Origin: Listeria innocua
GTDB taxonomy: Bacteria; Bacillota; Bacilli; Lactobacillales; Listeriaceae
Reading direction: 5' to 3'
Assembly (NCBI RefSeq): GCF_028596125.1
Contig: NZ_CP117229.1
Location: forward strand, 852,001-916,000
DNA length: 64,000 nucleotides
Shown: in pieces, positions 46,329 to 55,890 of the stretch
Layout: each line of letters starts with the position of its first letter
How positions within the stretch are numbered: the first letter of the stretch is position 1
Notes under the pieces: generated by a model
What the model was told of the DNA's origin: nothing
The model's input: only the letters and a program-made list of their open reading frames with translations
The model's database searches: none
Position numbers and translations under genes: made by a program

Positions 46329-47051
46329 ATGGCAGAAATAGCAATTGATGTTTCGAATTTAGATGTAAAAATCGGCAAGAAACCAATTTTATCAGATATG
46401 TCTCTCGAAATAGAGAAGGGCGAAATATTCGGCTTAATCGGTCCGTCTGGCGCTGGTAAAACAACTCTTGTTAAAACAATCATCGGTATGGAAAAAGCAA
46501 CAAGTGGCCAAACCAAAGTATTAGGAAATGTAATGCCGAACTTGCCGGTAATTAGCAAAATCGGTTATATGGCTCAATCAGATGCACTGTATACTGATTT
46601 AACAGCCAAAGAGAACCTAGATTTTTTTGCTTCACTTTATTCTATTAAGGGCGCTGCTAAAAAAGACCGAATCAACTATGCGACGAACCTGGTTAATTTA
46701 CAAACCGATTTAACAAAAAAAGTGAATAATTTTTCAGGTGGAATGAAACGCAGGTTGTCTCTCGCTATTTCTGTCCTTGCAGATCCTGATGTTTTAATAT
46801 TAGATGAGCCAACAGTCGGAATTGATCCAGAACTAAGAAAAACCATTTGGGAAGAACTGGACGATCTTAAAGCAAACGGCAAATGTATCCTTGTGACGAC
46901 GCACGTGATGGATGAAGCCGAAAAATGCGATAGACTTGCAATGATAAGAAATGGAAAAATAATCGCCATAGGGACCCCACAAGAGCTCTCAAGTAAAACT
47001 TCATCTGGCAAACTAGAAGATGCCTTTTTAGAGTTTGGAGGGAAGGACTAA
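46329..47051 (+). CDS. ABC-2 exporter ATP-binding protein
   Basis: This 240-residue ATPase has Walker A GPSGAGKTTLVKT, signature NNFSGGMKRRLSLA, Walker B VLILDEPTVGIDP and the switch His in TTHVMDEAEKCD. It powers the permease encoded next; their genes overlap by one base. AGGAGGG precedes the ATG. The form suits drug or lipid export. A TetR gene closes the operon and an operator lies at the promoter, as in drug-responsive exporters. Confidence 0.88.
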   Translation: MAEIAIDVSNLDVKIGKKPILSDMSLEIEKGEIFGLIGPSGAGKTTLVKTIIGMEKATSGQTKVLGNVMPNLPVISKIGYMAQSDALYTDLTAKENLDFFASLYSIKGAAKKDRINYATNLVNLQTDLTKKVNNFSGGMKRRLSLAISVLADPDVLILDEPTVGIDPELRKTIWEELDDLKANGKCILVTTHVMDEAEKCDRLAMIRNGKIIAIGTPQELSSKTSSGKLEDAFLEFGGKD

Positions 47052-48166
47052 TGCGAATTTTAGCTATCGTTAAACGGATCGTCAACCAATTCCGGCGTGA
47101 TAAACGAACGCTTGCTTTAATGTTTCTTGCCCCACTTTTACTTATTACATTACTAACTTACTTATTTGAAGGCGATACAGTGAAACCAGTTGTCGGAGTG
47201 AACGGACTTTCGAGTTCCATGGTAAAAGAACTAAAAGAAAATGATTTAACAATTAAGACTTACCCAGACAACACGAACGCAACTGCGAAAATTAAAGACG
47301 CTGATCTTGACGCGTTTTTTCAACAAGATGGCGAGAAAATCAAAGTGACATACGAAAATAGTGAACCAAGCTTAAGTAAAGAAATCGGTTTAAAACTACA
47401 AAAAGCATTGATGGCCGAGCAACAAGTTCAAGTAAAGAAACAAGCCAAAACAACAGGAGAAGCACTTGCCAAAGCTGGAATTGATCCAAACTCGCTTCCC
47501 GCACTTACAAACAGCCCTGAAAAGCTAACCATTTCAACCGATTACGTTTATGGCGATAAAGATACTAGCTTTTTTGATACAATTAGCCCGATTTTCATTG
47601 GCTTTTTCGTATTTTTCTTCGTCTTTCTAATTGCCGGCATTTCCTTCTTAAGAGAACGAACAACAGGTACGCTTGAACGACTCATGGCAACCCCAATTAA
47701 ACGTATCGAACTAGAACTAGGGTATTTGATAGGCTTTGGCATATTTGCCTTACTACAGTCTATCTTAGTCGCAGTTTTCTCCATCCAAGTGCTTGGTATG
47801 ATGCAAAACGGATCCTTATTTTATGTTTTACTCATTACGCTAACACTCGGAATGGTGTCACTCGCACTAGGTATCTTACTTTCAACGTTTGCTAATAATG
47901 AATTTCAAATCGTGCAATTTATCCCCATTGTTATTGTGCCCCAAGTGTTATTCTGTGGGATTTTCCCGCTCGATGGCATGGCAGATTGGCTCGTATGGAT
48001 TGCACATATTATGCCGCTATACTACGGAGCAAATGCACTAACATCCATTATGGTAAAAGGAGAAGGATTTGCCTCATTTGCAAATGATTTTTATATTTTG
48101 CTAGGATTTGTAATCATCTTTGTCGTACTAAATATTTTTGCATTAAAAAAATACCGGAAAGTTTAA
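47051..48166 (+). CDS. ABC-2 exporter permease
   Basis: This 371-residue protein has one N-terminal helix, a large extracellular part (about 45-180) and five C-terminal helices, including ISPIFIGFFVFFFVFLIAGI and LRERTTGTLERLMATPI, the ABC-2 mark. It is the YhgE/DrrB-like form. It pairs with the ATPase upstream. The substrate is unknown, but the regulator suggests a toxic compound. A TetR gene follows 19 bases later. Confidence 0.87.
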   Translation: MRILAIVKRIVNQFRRDKRTLALMFLAPLLLITLLTYLFEGDTVKPVVGVNGLSSSMVKELKENDLTIKTYPDNTNATAKIKDADLDAFFQQDGEKIKVTYENSEPSLSKEIGLKLQKALMAEQQVQVKKQAKTTGEALAKAGIDPNSLPALTNSPEKLTISTDYVYGDKDTSFFDTISPIFIGFFVFFFVFLIAGISFLRERTTGTLERLMATPIKRIELELGYLIGFGIFALLQSILVAVFSIQVLGMMQNGSLFYVLLITLTLGMVSLALGILLSTFANNEFQIVQFIPIVIVPQVLFCGIFPLDGMADWLVWIAHIMPLYYGANALTSIMVKGEGFASFANDFYILLGFVIIFVVLNIFALKKYRKV

Positions 48167-48185
48167 TTAGAAAGGAAGAAAAAAA

Positions 48186-48842
48186 GTGGATGCAGAAGGA
48201 GATATCTTGCGTCAAATGCTTGATTTGACGGAAAAAGAAACTAAAATGAGCGATAAACAACGCCGAATTGTAGCAGCTTCCATTGAACTGTTTGCGGAAA
48301 AAGGCTATGCTGGAACATCTACAAATGAAATAGCAAAAAAAGCGGGCGTAGCTGAAGGAACCATTTTCAGACATTATAAAACAAAAAAAGATTTATTGAT
48401 GGCAATCACGATGCCAACATTGATTGGGGGAGTTATCCCATTTTTAGCTCAAAGCTTTGTTAAAGAAGTTTTTGAAAGTGAGTATCCAGATTTCCAGTCG
48501 TTTATTCGCGAAATTATTGTTAACCGTTTTGAATTTGCGAAAGAGAATGGTAAAGTCATCAAAATATACTTTATGGAATTATTTTATCATGATGAACTTA
48601 GAGAGCAGTTTTCTCAAATTTTTATGACGCATGTAAAAGGGCAGTTTGACCAAATGATTGATTTTTATAAGGCACGTGGAGAAATTGTCGATATGCCAAA
48701 TAGTACGATTATGAGGGCGCTTATTACAAATATAGTCGGCTTTATGTTGACAAGGTTTGTTGTGATGCCAGATGCTAACTGGAACGACGCAAAAGAAATA
48801 GATGATACAGTTTCTTATATTATGAGAGGCTTAGGTAAATAA
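48186..48842 (+). CDS. TetR-family transcription repressor
   Basis: This 218-residue protein has the TetR helix-turn-helix in ASIELFAEKGYAGTSTNEIA and KKAGVAEGTIFRHYKTKKDL (about residues 30-70) and a helical ligand domain after that. The start is GTG behind AAAGGAAG; an in-frame ATG at residue 21 is an alternative. It likely represses the ABC operon from the palindrome at 46291 and lets go when the exporter's substrate binds. Confidence 0.87.
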   Translation: MDAEGDILRQMLDLTEKETKMSDKQRRIVAASIELFAEKGYAGTSTNEIAKKAGVAEGTIFRHYKTKKDLLMAITMPTLIGGVIPFLAQSFVKEVFESEYPDFQSFIREIIVNRFEFAKENGKVIKIYFMELFYHDELREQFSQIFMTHVKGQFDQMIDFYKARGEIVDMPNSTIMRALITNIVGFMLTRFVVMPDANWNDAKEIDDTVSYIMRGLGK

Positions 48843-48880
48843 AAAAGAGTCCAGCATTAGCTGGACTCTTTTTTATTTAG
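48842..48880. terminator. Bidirectional terminator
   Basis: AAAGAGTCCAGC pairs exactly with GCTGGACTCTTT around ATTA, with A and T runs on both sides. It separates the TetR gene from ltaS. Confidence 0.92.
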
Positions 48881-50834
48881 TAGAAGAATCAGTTGATTTC
48901 TTCTTATTATAGTTGTATTTACTTGGATCTACTTTTTTGAAGCCATCAGGAGCATAGAATCGTAATAAATCTCCTTGTAACACAGAATCAGAAAGCTCTA
49001 ATTCTTTGGATACCTTCTCTTTTGTTTCTTTCATTTCTTTTGTTTCTGTCGCAATTGGTTCACCAGTTTGTTGGTTATACATGTTACCACCAATCATAGA
49101 GTAAGTTGGTGTTATATAATCACCATTTCTAAATGGAACCAGTTGTTTATGATCTTTTGAAAGTAAGTCAGTACCAAATTGCAAGTATTCTTTGTTATCC
49201 ACACCAAGTAAGTGAAGCAGGGTAGGTAGTAAGTCAACTTGACCACCATATTGTTCTTGAACTCCACCTTCAACACCTGGAACATGAATCATTAAAGGTA
49301 CACGTTGCGCTTGGGCATTTTCGAAAGTGTTATAGTCTTTGCCAAGAATTTTTGTCATTGCTTCTTCGTGGTTATCGGAAATACCATAATGGTCACCATA
49401 CATAATAATTACAGAGTTATCGTAAAGACCAGTTTTCTTCAAGTAATCAACAAAGCTCTTCACAGATTCGTCTAAATAACGAGCTGTTTGGAAGTACGTA
49501 TCTACCGAAGAATCACCAGTTGTCGCTGGAGCAATCGAAGCATCCTTCTCATCAATTGGATAAGGGAAGTGATTGGTTAGCGTGATGAATTTCGTATAGA
49601 ATGGTTGTTTCAAGGATGAAAGATATTTTTCAGATTCTTGGAAGAAAGGTTTATCTTTTAGCCCATAGTTAGAAACATCCGCGTCATTCATATCATAGTA
49701 ACTAGCATCAAAGAAATTATCGTAACCAAATTGTTTATAAATTTCATCACGATTCCAGAAGCTCTTATAGTTACCGTGGAAGACAGCACTAGTATATCCT
49801 TGTTGACCTAAAATAGCTGATGCTGATTCATAAGTGTTTTGTCCTTTTGTAGTAAAGGCAGAACCTTGAGGCAAGCCATAAAGCGAGTTCTCAAGTAACA
49901 TTTCGGAGTCAGCTGTTTTACCTTGACCTGTTTGGTGGAAGAAGTTCGTAAAGCTCAGTGTATTTTTATCTTTAAAGAAAGAGTTAATATACGGCGTTAC
50001 TTCTTCTCCGTTAAGTTTATAATTCACTAAGAATTGTTGGAAACTTTCTAAATGAATATAAATAACGTTTTTGCCTTTTGCTTTACCGAAATATTCCGGA
50101 TTTGGCGCGGCGTATTTTGATTTAGTGTAGTTAAGTACTTCCGTAACATCACTACTATCAGCAAGTGCACGCTGTGTAGATGACTCAGTACTTTTCACTG
50201 CATCATAGATTTGGTAGTTAGTCATACCAAGATATTTTACAATATAATTTCTATCAAAAGTTCTTGTTAAAAGTTGTGGACGATCGATTTCAGCAAGTCC
50301 TAAGTTAGCAAAGAACATCGCGATACCAAGCGTTAAAACACCAACAACTTTTCTCGCACGGATTCGAGCAGTTTTATCAGGTTTTACAAAGCGGAAAGCA
50401 AGTAGTGCAATTAAAATAATAATATCCGCGAAGTAAATAATATCGTGCCAGCTGAGTAACGCTGTGATACTACTACCCATGTCGCCCATGTTTTGCATTT
50501 GTTTTGCGTTTAGATTCGGAAGCGTAATGAAATCACTAAAGAATCGATAATAGACAATATTTGCGTAAAGAATAAAGCTCATTAAAAAGTCAATGACAAC
50601 GATCCAGATAAATGAACGACGTCCTTTAGCAAAAAGTGCGAGACCTAAGAAGAAAACAGCCCCACTCAATGGATTTATGAACAGCAAAATTTGCTGCATA
50701 AGGTTCTCAATACCAAGTTTAAATTCAAGTTGATATGCAATATACGTTTTTAGCCAATAAAGAATGACGGCTAGAACAAAAAACCCATAATTTTTGCTTA
50801 AAAACGTTTGGATTTTTATTTTCCAATCCTTCAT
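48873..50834 (-). CDS. ltaS: Lipoteichoic acid synthase
   Basis: This 653-residue enzyme builds the glycerol-phosphate chain of lipoteichoic acid from phosphatidylglycerol. Five N-terminal helices (about 1-190) are followed by a likely signal-peptidase site in RALADSS and an extracellular sulfatase-like domain. The catalytic Thr is in QTGQGKTADSE; metal ligands include the Glu in IYIHLESFQQF and DH in MYGDHYGISDNH. The start follows AGGAGAGGTG. Listeria has LtaS and a primase LtaP; this is the longer-chain synthase by pattern and position (lmo0927). It is a single gene. Confidence 0.93.
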   Translation of the reverse strand: MKDWKIKIQTFLSKNYGFFVLAVILYWLKTYIAYQLEFKLGIENLMQQILLFINPLSGAVFFLGLALFAKGRRSFIWIVVIDFLMSFILYANIVYYRFFSDFITLPNLNAKQMQNMGDMGSSITALLSWHDIIYFADIIILIALLAFRFVKPDKTARIRARKVVGVLTLGIAMFFANLGLAEIDRPQLLTRTFDRNYIVKYLGMTNYQIYDAVKSTESSTQRALADSSDVTEVLNYTKSKYAAPNPEYFGKAKGKNVIYIHLESFQQFLVNYKLNGEEVTPYINSFFKDKNTLSFTNFFHQTGQGKTADSEMLLENSLYGLPQGSAFTTKGQNTYESASAILGQQGYTSAVFHGNYKSFWNRDEIYKQFGYDNFFDASYYDMNDADVSNYGLKDKPFFQESEKYLSSLKQPFYTKFITLTNHFPYPIDEKDASIAPATTGDSSVDTYFQTARYLDESVKSFVDYLKKTGLYDNSVIIMYGDHYGISDNHEEAMTKILGKDYNTFENAQAQRVPLMIHVPGVEGGVQEQYGGQVDLLPTLLHLLGVDNKEYLQFGTDLLSKDHKQLVPFRNGDYITPTYSMIGGNMYNQQTGEPIATETKEMKETKEKVSKELELSDSVLQGDLLRFYAPDGFKKVDPSKYNYNKKKSTDSSTK

Positions 50835-51091
50835 GAAACACCTCTCCTACACACTATTTACTCGTTTTAATTGTTGTTTTTGAAATGAAAAAAAGAAGCT
50901 GTTATATGTAAAAAAACAATTTCATACAGCACCCACTTTAACATAATTCTAACACAAGATTAATAAAAGGCAAGTTATAACACATACGTCTGAAGTAGGA
51001 TTTATTAACAAATAGGCTTATTTAACTAGTCAAAAAAGAACCATTTTGGATAGAATTCTGCTAGAATAAAAAGTGAAATAGGAGGTATAAA

Positions 51092-51715
51092 ATGAACGCT
51101 AAAATCACTCCAACTTTTTTTGAAAATAGAACCACTATTGAATTAGCTAGAGATATAATAGGGATGAGACTCGTGCATGAAATAGGTAATTATACTCTTT
51201 CTGGTTACATTGTTGAAACGGAAGCCTATCTCGGGGCAACAGATATGGCAGCCCATAGTTTTAAAAACTTACGAACCAAACGGACTGAAGTAATGTTCGG
51301 CACTCCAGGAACGATTTATACGTATCAAATGCACCAGCAAGTATTATTAAACTTTATTACGATGCGAGAAGGCATTCCGGAAGCTGTTTTAATTAGAGCA
51401 TTAGAACCAACGAAAGAGTCCATCGAACAAATGGAACAAAATCGTTTTTTGAAAACTGGCTTTGAATTAACAAACGGCCCGGGTAAATTAACGCAAGCTT
51501 TAGGATTAAGTATGCAAGATTATGGGAAAACTCTTTTTGATAGCAATATTTGGTTAGAAAGGGCAAAAGTGCCACATATAATAGAAGCAACTAATCGAAT
51601 TGGTGTTCCAAATAAAGGTATCGCGACCCATTATCCTCTAAGGTTCACAGCTAAAGGAAGCCCGTATATTTCAGCGCAACGTAAAAGACAAATTTCAGAC
51701 TATATTTGGGAATAA
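51092..51715 (+). CDS. 3-methyladenine DNA glycosylase (AAG/Mpg family)
   Basis: This 207-residue repair enzyme removes alkylated purines. Family features are the start [20 protein letters not shown], the base-flipping region [17 protein letters not shown] and the [13 protein letters not shown] strand, with [11 protein letters not shown] near the C-terminus. GGAGG precedes the ATG. An extended -10 (TGC TAGAAT, 51062-51067) may be its promoter. It is one gene between ltaS and srtA. Confidence 0.9.
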   Translation: MNAKITPTFFENRTTIELARDIIGMRLVHEIGNYTLSGYIVETEAYLGATDMAAHSFKNLRTKRTEVMFGTPGTIYTYQMHQQVLLNFITMREGIPEAVLIRALEPTKESIEQMEQNRFLKTGFELTNGPGKLTQALGLSMQDYGKTLFDSNIWLERAKVPHIIEATNRIGVPNKGIATHYPLRFTAKGSPYISAQRKRQISDYIWE

Positions 51716-51769
51716 CTTTACAAATTTGTCACAGGTGCAAAAATACTTCAATAAGGCGGCTGATTTCCT

Positions 51770-51798
51770 TTGCTTCATCAGAGTAGCTACTATATAAT
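51770..51798 (+). promoter_or_regulatory. SigA promoter of srtA
   Basis: TTGCTT at 51770-51775, 17 bases, then TATAAT at 51793-51798, 25 bases before the ATG. Confidence 0.78.
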
Positions 51799-51822
51799 AA
51801 AATAGTTACAAGGAGGAATAAT

Positions 51823-52491
51823 ATGTTAAAGAAAACAATCGCAATCGTTATTTTAATCATCGGTTTACTATTAATTTTTTCCCCATTCATTAAAAACGGC
51901 ATTGTAAAATATATGAGTGGCCATGAAACAATCGATCAATACAATGCATCCGATTTAAAGAAAAACAATGACAAAGACGCTACATTTGATTTTGAAAGTG
52001 TACAACTTCCATCTATGACCTCTGTCATCAAAGGTGCAGCAGACTATGACAAAGATGCCGTTATTGGCTCGATAGCTGTTCCTTCTGTAGACGTTAACTT
52101 ACTAGTATTTAAAGGAACCAACACTGCTAATTTACTTGCAGGAGCAACAACCATGCGTTCTGACCAAGTAATGGGTAAAGGCAACTATCCATTAGCGGGG
52201 CACCATATGCGTAATGAATCAATGCTATTTGGCCCAATTATGAAGGTAAAAGAAGGCGACAAGATTTACCTGACTGACCTCGTAAATTTATATGAATATA
52301 CAGTTACTGAAACAAAAACAATTGATGAAACAGAAGTAAGCGTGATAGATAATACGAAAGACGCTAGAATCACATTAATCACATGTGACAAGCCAACGGA
52401 AACGACGAAACGATTTGTCGCAGTTGGCGAACTAGATAAAACAGAAAAACTAACAAAAGAACTAGAGAATAAATATTTCCCTAGTAAATAA
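51823..52491 (+). CDS. srtA: Sortase A
   Basis: This 222-residue membrane-anchored transpeptidase joins LPXTG proteins to peptidoglycan. It has an N-terminal signal-anchor (about 5-25) and the catalytic set His127 in LAGHHMRN, Cys188 in LITCDKPT and Arg197 in TTKRFVAV, at the positions known for L. monocytogenes SrtA. AAGGAGGA precedes the ATG. The LPHTG protein at 4.8 kb is a likely substrate. Confidence 0.97.
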   Translation: MLKKTIAIVILIIGLLLIFSPFIKNGIVKYMSGHETIDQYNASDLKKNNDKDATFDFESVQLPSMTSVIKGAADYDKDAVIGSIAVPSVDVNLLVFKGTNTANLLAGATTMRSDQVMGKGNYPLAGHHMRNESMLFGPIMKVKEGDKIYLTDLVNLYEYTVTETKTIDETEVSVIDNTKDARITLITCDKPTETTKRFVAVGELDKTEKLTKELENKYFPSK

Positions 52492-52501
52492 GTAAAATTT
52501 T

Positions 52502-52538
52502 AAAAAGGCAGCGGATTTTCTAAGCTGTCTTTTTTTCT
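52502..52538 (+). terminator. Terminator of srtA
   Basis: AGGCAGC pairs with GCTGTCT around an 11-base loop and is followed by a T run. Confidence 0.78.
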
Positions 52539-52610
52539 GGATAATTTCTCCTTTTATTATAAATGTTGTATCATATAAATGAGGTTTATTTTGAGAAAGG
52601 AAGTGCAGTA

Positions 52611-53342
52611 ATGAAACTAACCGTTTTTGGACATTGGGGCGGATATCCGGTAGCGAACGAAGGCACATCGAGTTATTTGCTAGAAGAAGCTGGATTTAAG
52701 TTATTAATTGATGTGGGGGCAAGTGCCGTTTCCATCATGCAAAACTTCATTGATCCTGATGACATTGATGCCGCAATAATTTCTCATTACCATCCAGATC
52801 ATGTAGCAGACGTAGGGATTTTGCAGCACATTCGTTTGTTGTCGCAAAAAAAGGAAAAACCACCTGTCTTACCTATTTACGGGCATAAAGAAGATGAACG
52901 TGGCTATTCTTATTTAGAAATGGCGAATGTAACAAAAGCAGTGGAGTATAAAGCAGATGACACACTTGAAATCGGACCGTTTAAAGTAACCTTCTTAAAA
53001 ACAGTTCATCCAGTACCTTGTTATGCCATGCGAATTGAAGCAGCTGGAAAAATCTTTGTATACACCGCGGATAGCGCTTATCAAGATAGTTTTATTCCTT
53101 TTGCAGAAAACGCAGATTTACTCGTAACAGATACGAACTTTTTCCATGATTTAGCTGGGAAAACAAAAGTTCATATGGCAAGTACCGAAGTTGCAAAAAT
53201 TGCTAAAGAAGCAAATGTGAAATCGTTACTCCTTAGCCATTTGCCAGAAGTTGGTGATTTAGAAGTATTGAAACAAGAAGCAGCAGCTATTTACACCGGA
53301 GAAATTGCACTCGCATCAAAAGGATTTACGAAAACATTTTAA
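52611..53342 (+). CDS. Metallo-beta-lactamase-fold hydrolase, YhfI-like
   Basis: This 243-residue protein has the MBL zinc motif SHYHPDHVAD and later metal ligands in KTVHPVPCYAM, TADSAY and LLSHLPE. It resembles B. subtilis YhfI, next to the lipoate ligase gene yhfJ in that species, the same order as here. I use the ATG at 52611 after AAAGGAAG. The linked order suggests a shared transcript with lplA1 (24-base gap). Substrate is unknown; RNase Z-like or phosphodiesterase activity is possible. Confidence 0.85.
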   Translation: MKLTVFGHWGGYPVANEGTSSYLLEEAGFKLLIDVGASAVSIMQNFIDPDDIDAAIISHYHPDHVADVGILQHIRLLSQKKEKPPVLPIYGHKEDERGYSYLEMANVTKAVEYKADDTLEIGPFKVTFLKTVHPVPCYAMRIEAAGKIFVYTADSAYQDSFIPFAENADLLVTDTNFFHDLAGKTKVHMASTEVAKIAKEANVKSLLLSHLPEVGDLEVLKQEAAAIYTGEIALASKGFTKTF

Positions 53343-53366
53343 TATAGAAGAAAAGGGGTTAGGGGT

Positions 53367-54362
53367 ATGTATTTTATAGATAATAATAATGAAAAAGATC
53401 CGCGGATTAATTTAGCAGTTGAGGAATTTATTTTAACCGAATTGAAGTTAGATGAACCGGTTTTACTTTTCTACATTAATAAGCCATCGATAATTATTGG
53501 TCGGAATCAAAATACGGTAGAAGAAATCGATACAGAATATGTCGAGAAAAATGACGTAATTGTGGTGCGTAGACTTTCAGGTGGTGGCGCTGTTTATCAT
53601 GATGAAGGTAACTTGAATTTTAGTTTTATTACAGATGACGACGGTGAATCGTTCCATAATTTTGCGAAGTTTACACAACCGATTGTGGAAGCTCTTAAAC
53701 GTTTAGGCGTAAATGCGGAATTAAAAGGACGTAATGATTTATTAATCGATGGTTTTAAAGTATCAGGAAATGCGCAATTTGCAACGAAGGGGAAAATGTT
53801 CTCGCACGGTACTTTAATGTATGATTTGAACTTAGATAATGTCGCTGCATCACTAAAACCACGTAAAGATAAAATTGAATCAAAAGGAATTAAGTCCGTT
53901 CGTAGTCGTGTAGCGAATATTTCTGATTTTATGGATCAAGAAATGACTACCGAAGAATTCCGCGATTTATTATTGCTTTACATTTTTAACGTGGATAAAG
54001 TAGAAGATGTGAAAGAATACAAATTAACCGCTGCAGATTGGGAAAAAATCCATGAAATTTCTGCTAAGCGTTATGGCAATTGGGACTGGAACTACGGAAA
54101 ATCTCCAAAATTCGATTTAACACGGACAAAACGTTTTCCAGTTGGAGCAGTCGATGTTCGCTTAAACGTACAAAAAGGAGTTATCACAGAAATTAAGATT
54201 TTCGGTGACTTCTTTGGGGTAAAAAATGTGGCGGATATTGAGGAGAAATTAGTCAACACAACTTATAAACGTGAAGCATTGGCCGAAGCTTTAGCAGATA
54301 TAGAAGTAAAAGAATACTTTGGTAACATTACAAAAGATGAATTTTTAGATTTACTTTATTAA
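53367..54362 (+). CDS. lplA1: Lipoate-protein ligase LplA1
   Basis: This 331-residue enzyme activates lipoate with ATP and joins it to lipoyl domains. The RRLSGGGAVYHDEGNLNFSF loop, the catalytic Lys in DLLIDGFKVSGNAQF, and the C-terminal accessory domain (about 250-331) are present. In L. monocytogenes LplA1 is needed for growth in host cells, using host lipoyl peptides. AGGGGT lies close to the ATG. Its stop is at the left hairpin of the accessory patch. Confidence 0.94.
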   Translation: MYFIDNNNEKDPRINLAVEEFILTELKLDEPVLLFYINKPSIIIGRNQNTVEEIDTEYVEKNDVIVVRRLSGGGAVYHDEGNLNFSFITDDDGESFHNFAKFTQPIVEALKRLGVNAELKGRNDLLIDGFKVSGNAQFATKGKMFSHGTLMYDLNLDNVAASLKPRKDKIESKGIKSVRSRVANISDFMDQEMTTEEFRDLLLLYIFNVDKVEDVKEYKLTAADWEKIHEISAKRYGNWDWNYGKSPKFDLTRTKRFPVGAVDVRLNVQKGVITEIKIFGDFFGVKNVADIEEKLVNTTYKREALAEALADIEVKEYFGNITKDEFLDLLY

Positions 54363-54364
54363 AA

Positions 54365-54398
54365 AAAGAAAGCACGCATTCCGCGTGCTTTCTTTACG
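54365..54398. terminator. Terminator of lplA1; left copy of a duplicated hairpin
   Basis: AAAGAAAGCACGC pairs exactly with GCGTGCTTTCTTT around ATTCC. The same 13-base arms recur at 55856-55886. Confidence 0.9.
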
Positions 54399-54403
54399 AT
54401 TAT

Positions 54404-54451
54404 AAAAAACAGATACACTCTAAGAATTGAATAGAGGATATCTGTTTTTTT
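54404..54451 (+). terminator. Second hairpin with T run
   Basis: AAAAAACAGATA pairs with TATCTGTTTTTT around a 23-base loop with inner CTCT/AGAG pairing. It stands directly behind the lplA1 terminator. Confidence 0.65.
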
Positions 54452-54945
54452 ACTTATAAGCAAGGATTTAAGAAAGTACGTTTTTTGTAATTTATTATTC
54501 ATTTGAATGGTTTCTTTTCCGTTTGTTTGGTGCTATTTATTTTGATGTTCACTAAAACAATTACAGATTTTTGATAAAACTTGATCTTTAAAATTCTTTC
54601 CTGTGTGGGTTAGAAAATTCAAACAAAATTTATTATGAATTTTTCTCAATAATCTAAGTTTAGTTATTTGGTTCTAAAGCCATAGCTATGAAGTTCAATA
54701 TTAATTTACTTTTATAGGGTTGGAAATTATGGTATAACGAATTGAAACACTTATTTGATAATAACGTGTTTTAGTTCTGAACAAAAAAGGCTATCTTGTT
54801 GTTTTAAATAGCAAAATGCTATCTATTATGATTCCAGTAGAGGAGCTAAATTAAAAAACTTTGGGAGTGATAGTTTTTTTCATAGTAACTAGATTTGGAA
54901 AAATAGAACATTTTCGTTTAACGAAAAAAGGAAGGTGGAAATAGT
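54452..54945 (+). other. AT-rich gap without a recognisable gene
   Basis: About 490 bases hold no convincing open frame. A weak promoter (TTTTAT, 17 bases, TATAAC near 54711-54740) and a small hairpin ATAGCA-AAA-TGCTAT near 54808-54822 are seen. The base content is poorer in G+C than the neighbours, in line with recent arrival. Confidence 0.5.
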
Positions 54946-55407
54946 ATGGATTATATCAAATGGATTCGAGGGAAAGTAGGGAATGAAAAAATCATATTAA
55001 ATTTTGTTAGTGGTTATTTTATAAATACCGAAGGAAAGATTCTATTGCAAAAAAGAAATGATAAAAATATGTGGGGATTTCCTGGAGGAGCAATTGAACT
55101 TGGCGAATCTTTTGAAGAAGCGATAATTAGAGAGTATTTTGAAGAGACGGGGCTTTGTGTAAAGGTTAAGTCACTAATTGGTATTTATTCAAAATATGAA
55201 GACAACTATCCAAATGGTGATGAAGCTCAGCCGTTATCAATTTTTTTTGAATTAGAATATGTGGACGGAGAAATATCTATAAAAGATGAGGAAACAATTG
55301 AACTTAGATACTTTGCAGTTGAAGAGATACCTAATCTGGTTAATAAGCAACATGAAGACTTTCTGTGCGATTTGAAGAGATTCAATGGGCAAGTGTTTAT
55401 AAGATAG
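54946..55407 (+). CDS. Nudix hydrolase
   Basis: This 153-residue protein carries a full Nudix box: GAIELGESFEEAIIREYFEE followed by TGL, matching G-x5-E-x7-REUxEExGU. The N-terminal strands (SGYFINTEGKILLQKRNDKN) and MWGFPGG are typical. Nudix enzymes split nucleoside diphosphates linked to other groups; the exact substrate is not clear. GGAAGGTGG precedes the ATG. It lies in the AT-rich patch between two copies of the same hairpin and next to a broken transporter gene, so it looks acquired. Confidence 0.88.
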   Translation: MDYIKWIRGKVGNEKIILNFVSGYFINTEGKILLQKRNDKNMWGFPGGAIELGESFEEAIIREYFEETGLCVKVKSLIGIYSKYEDNYPNGDEAQPLSIFFELEYVDGEISIKDEETIELRYFAVEEIPNLVNKQHEDFLCDLKRFNGQVFIR

Positions 55408-55430
55408 GAAACAGGTGGAAATAATGCAGA

Positions 55431-55710
55431 ATGTTCTTGTGGATAATACTATTTATTATGTTAGCCACTATTGGTGAGCTTATTTATTCACCAGTTTTAA
55501 ATGCTGAAGAAGTAAGGTTAATTCCTACCAATCAAAGAGGTATATATGCAGCTGTTTCCTCATTTAAATTTACTGGTGGAGATTTTATTTCAAAACTAGG
55601 GATTATTATCGGGGTTATTAAAACCATGGGGAATGAGTTTGCTTATGGCAGTAATTTTAATTTTAGAATCAATATTAATAATAGGTTCTTTGTTTTATAG
55701 TAAAGCTTGA
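55431..55710 (+). pseudogene. C-terminal remnant of an MFS transporter, frameshifted
   Basis: The frame at 55431 reads LWIILFIMLATIGELIYSPV and then NQRGIYAAVSSFKFTGGDF, like the last third of an MFS drug exporter (the GEL/P-loop region of helix 10-11). At about 55615-55640 the next helix continues in another frame (SLLMAVILILESILIIGSFV, then LYSKA and a stop at 55710). The N-terminal two thirds are missing. There is no usable start. So it is a decayed fragment, which supports past rearrangement at this place. Confidence 0.7.
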
Positions 55711-55855
55711 ATTTAAAAATACTCTGTAAATTAATTGAATTATATCAGAAGGTTACACTGAATTTGATTTTGTTTAAGGAGAAAGTATAAAGAAGATAAT
55801 ATATAATTAATGAATGAGATGATTAATTTGATAATGGTAGTGTGACTTAAATAAA

Positions 55856-55890
55856 AAAGAAAGCACGCAGAATGCGTGCTTTCTTTTTTA
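55856..55890. terminator. Terminator of the TVP38-type gene; right copy of the duplicated hairpin
   Basis: The arms AAAGAAAGCACGC and GCGTGCTTTCTTT match those at 54365-54395 exactly; only the loop differs (AGAAT here, which reads ATTCT on the minus strand against ATTCC in the left copy). It serves the minus-strand gene. Confidence 0.9.
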
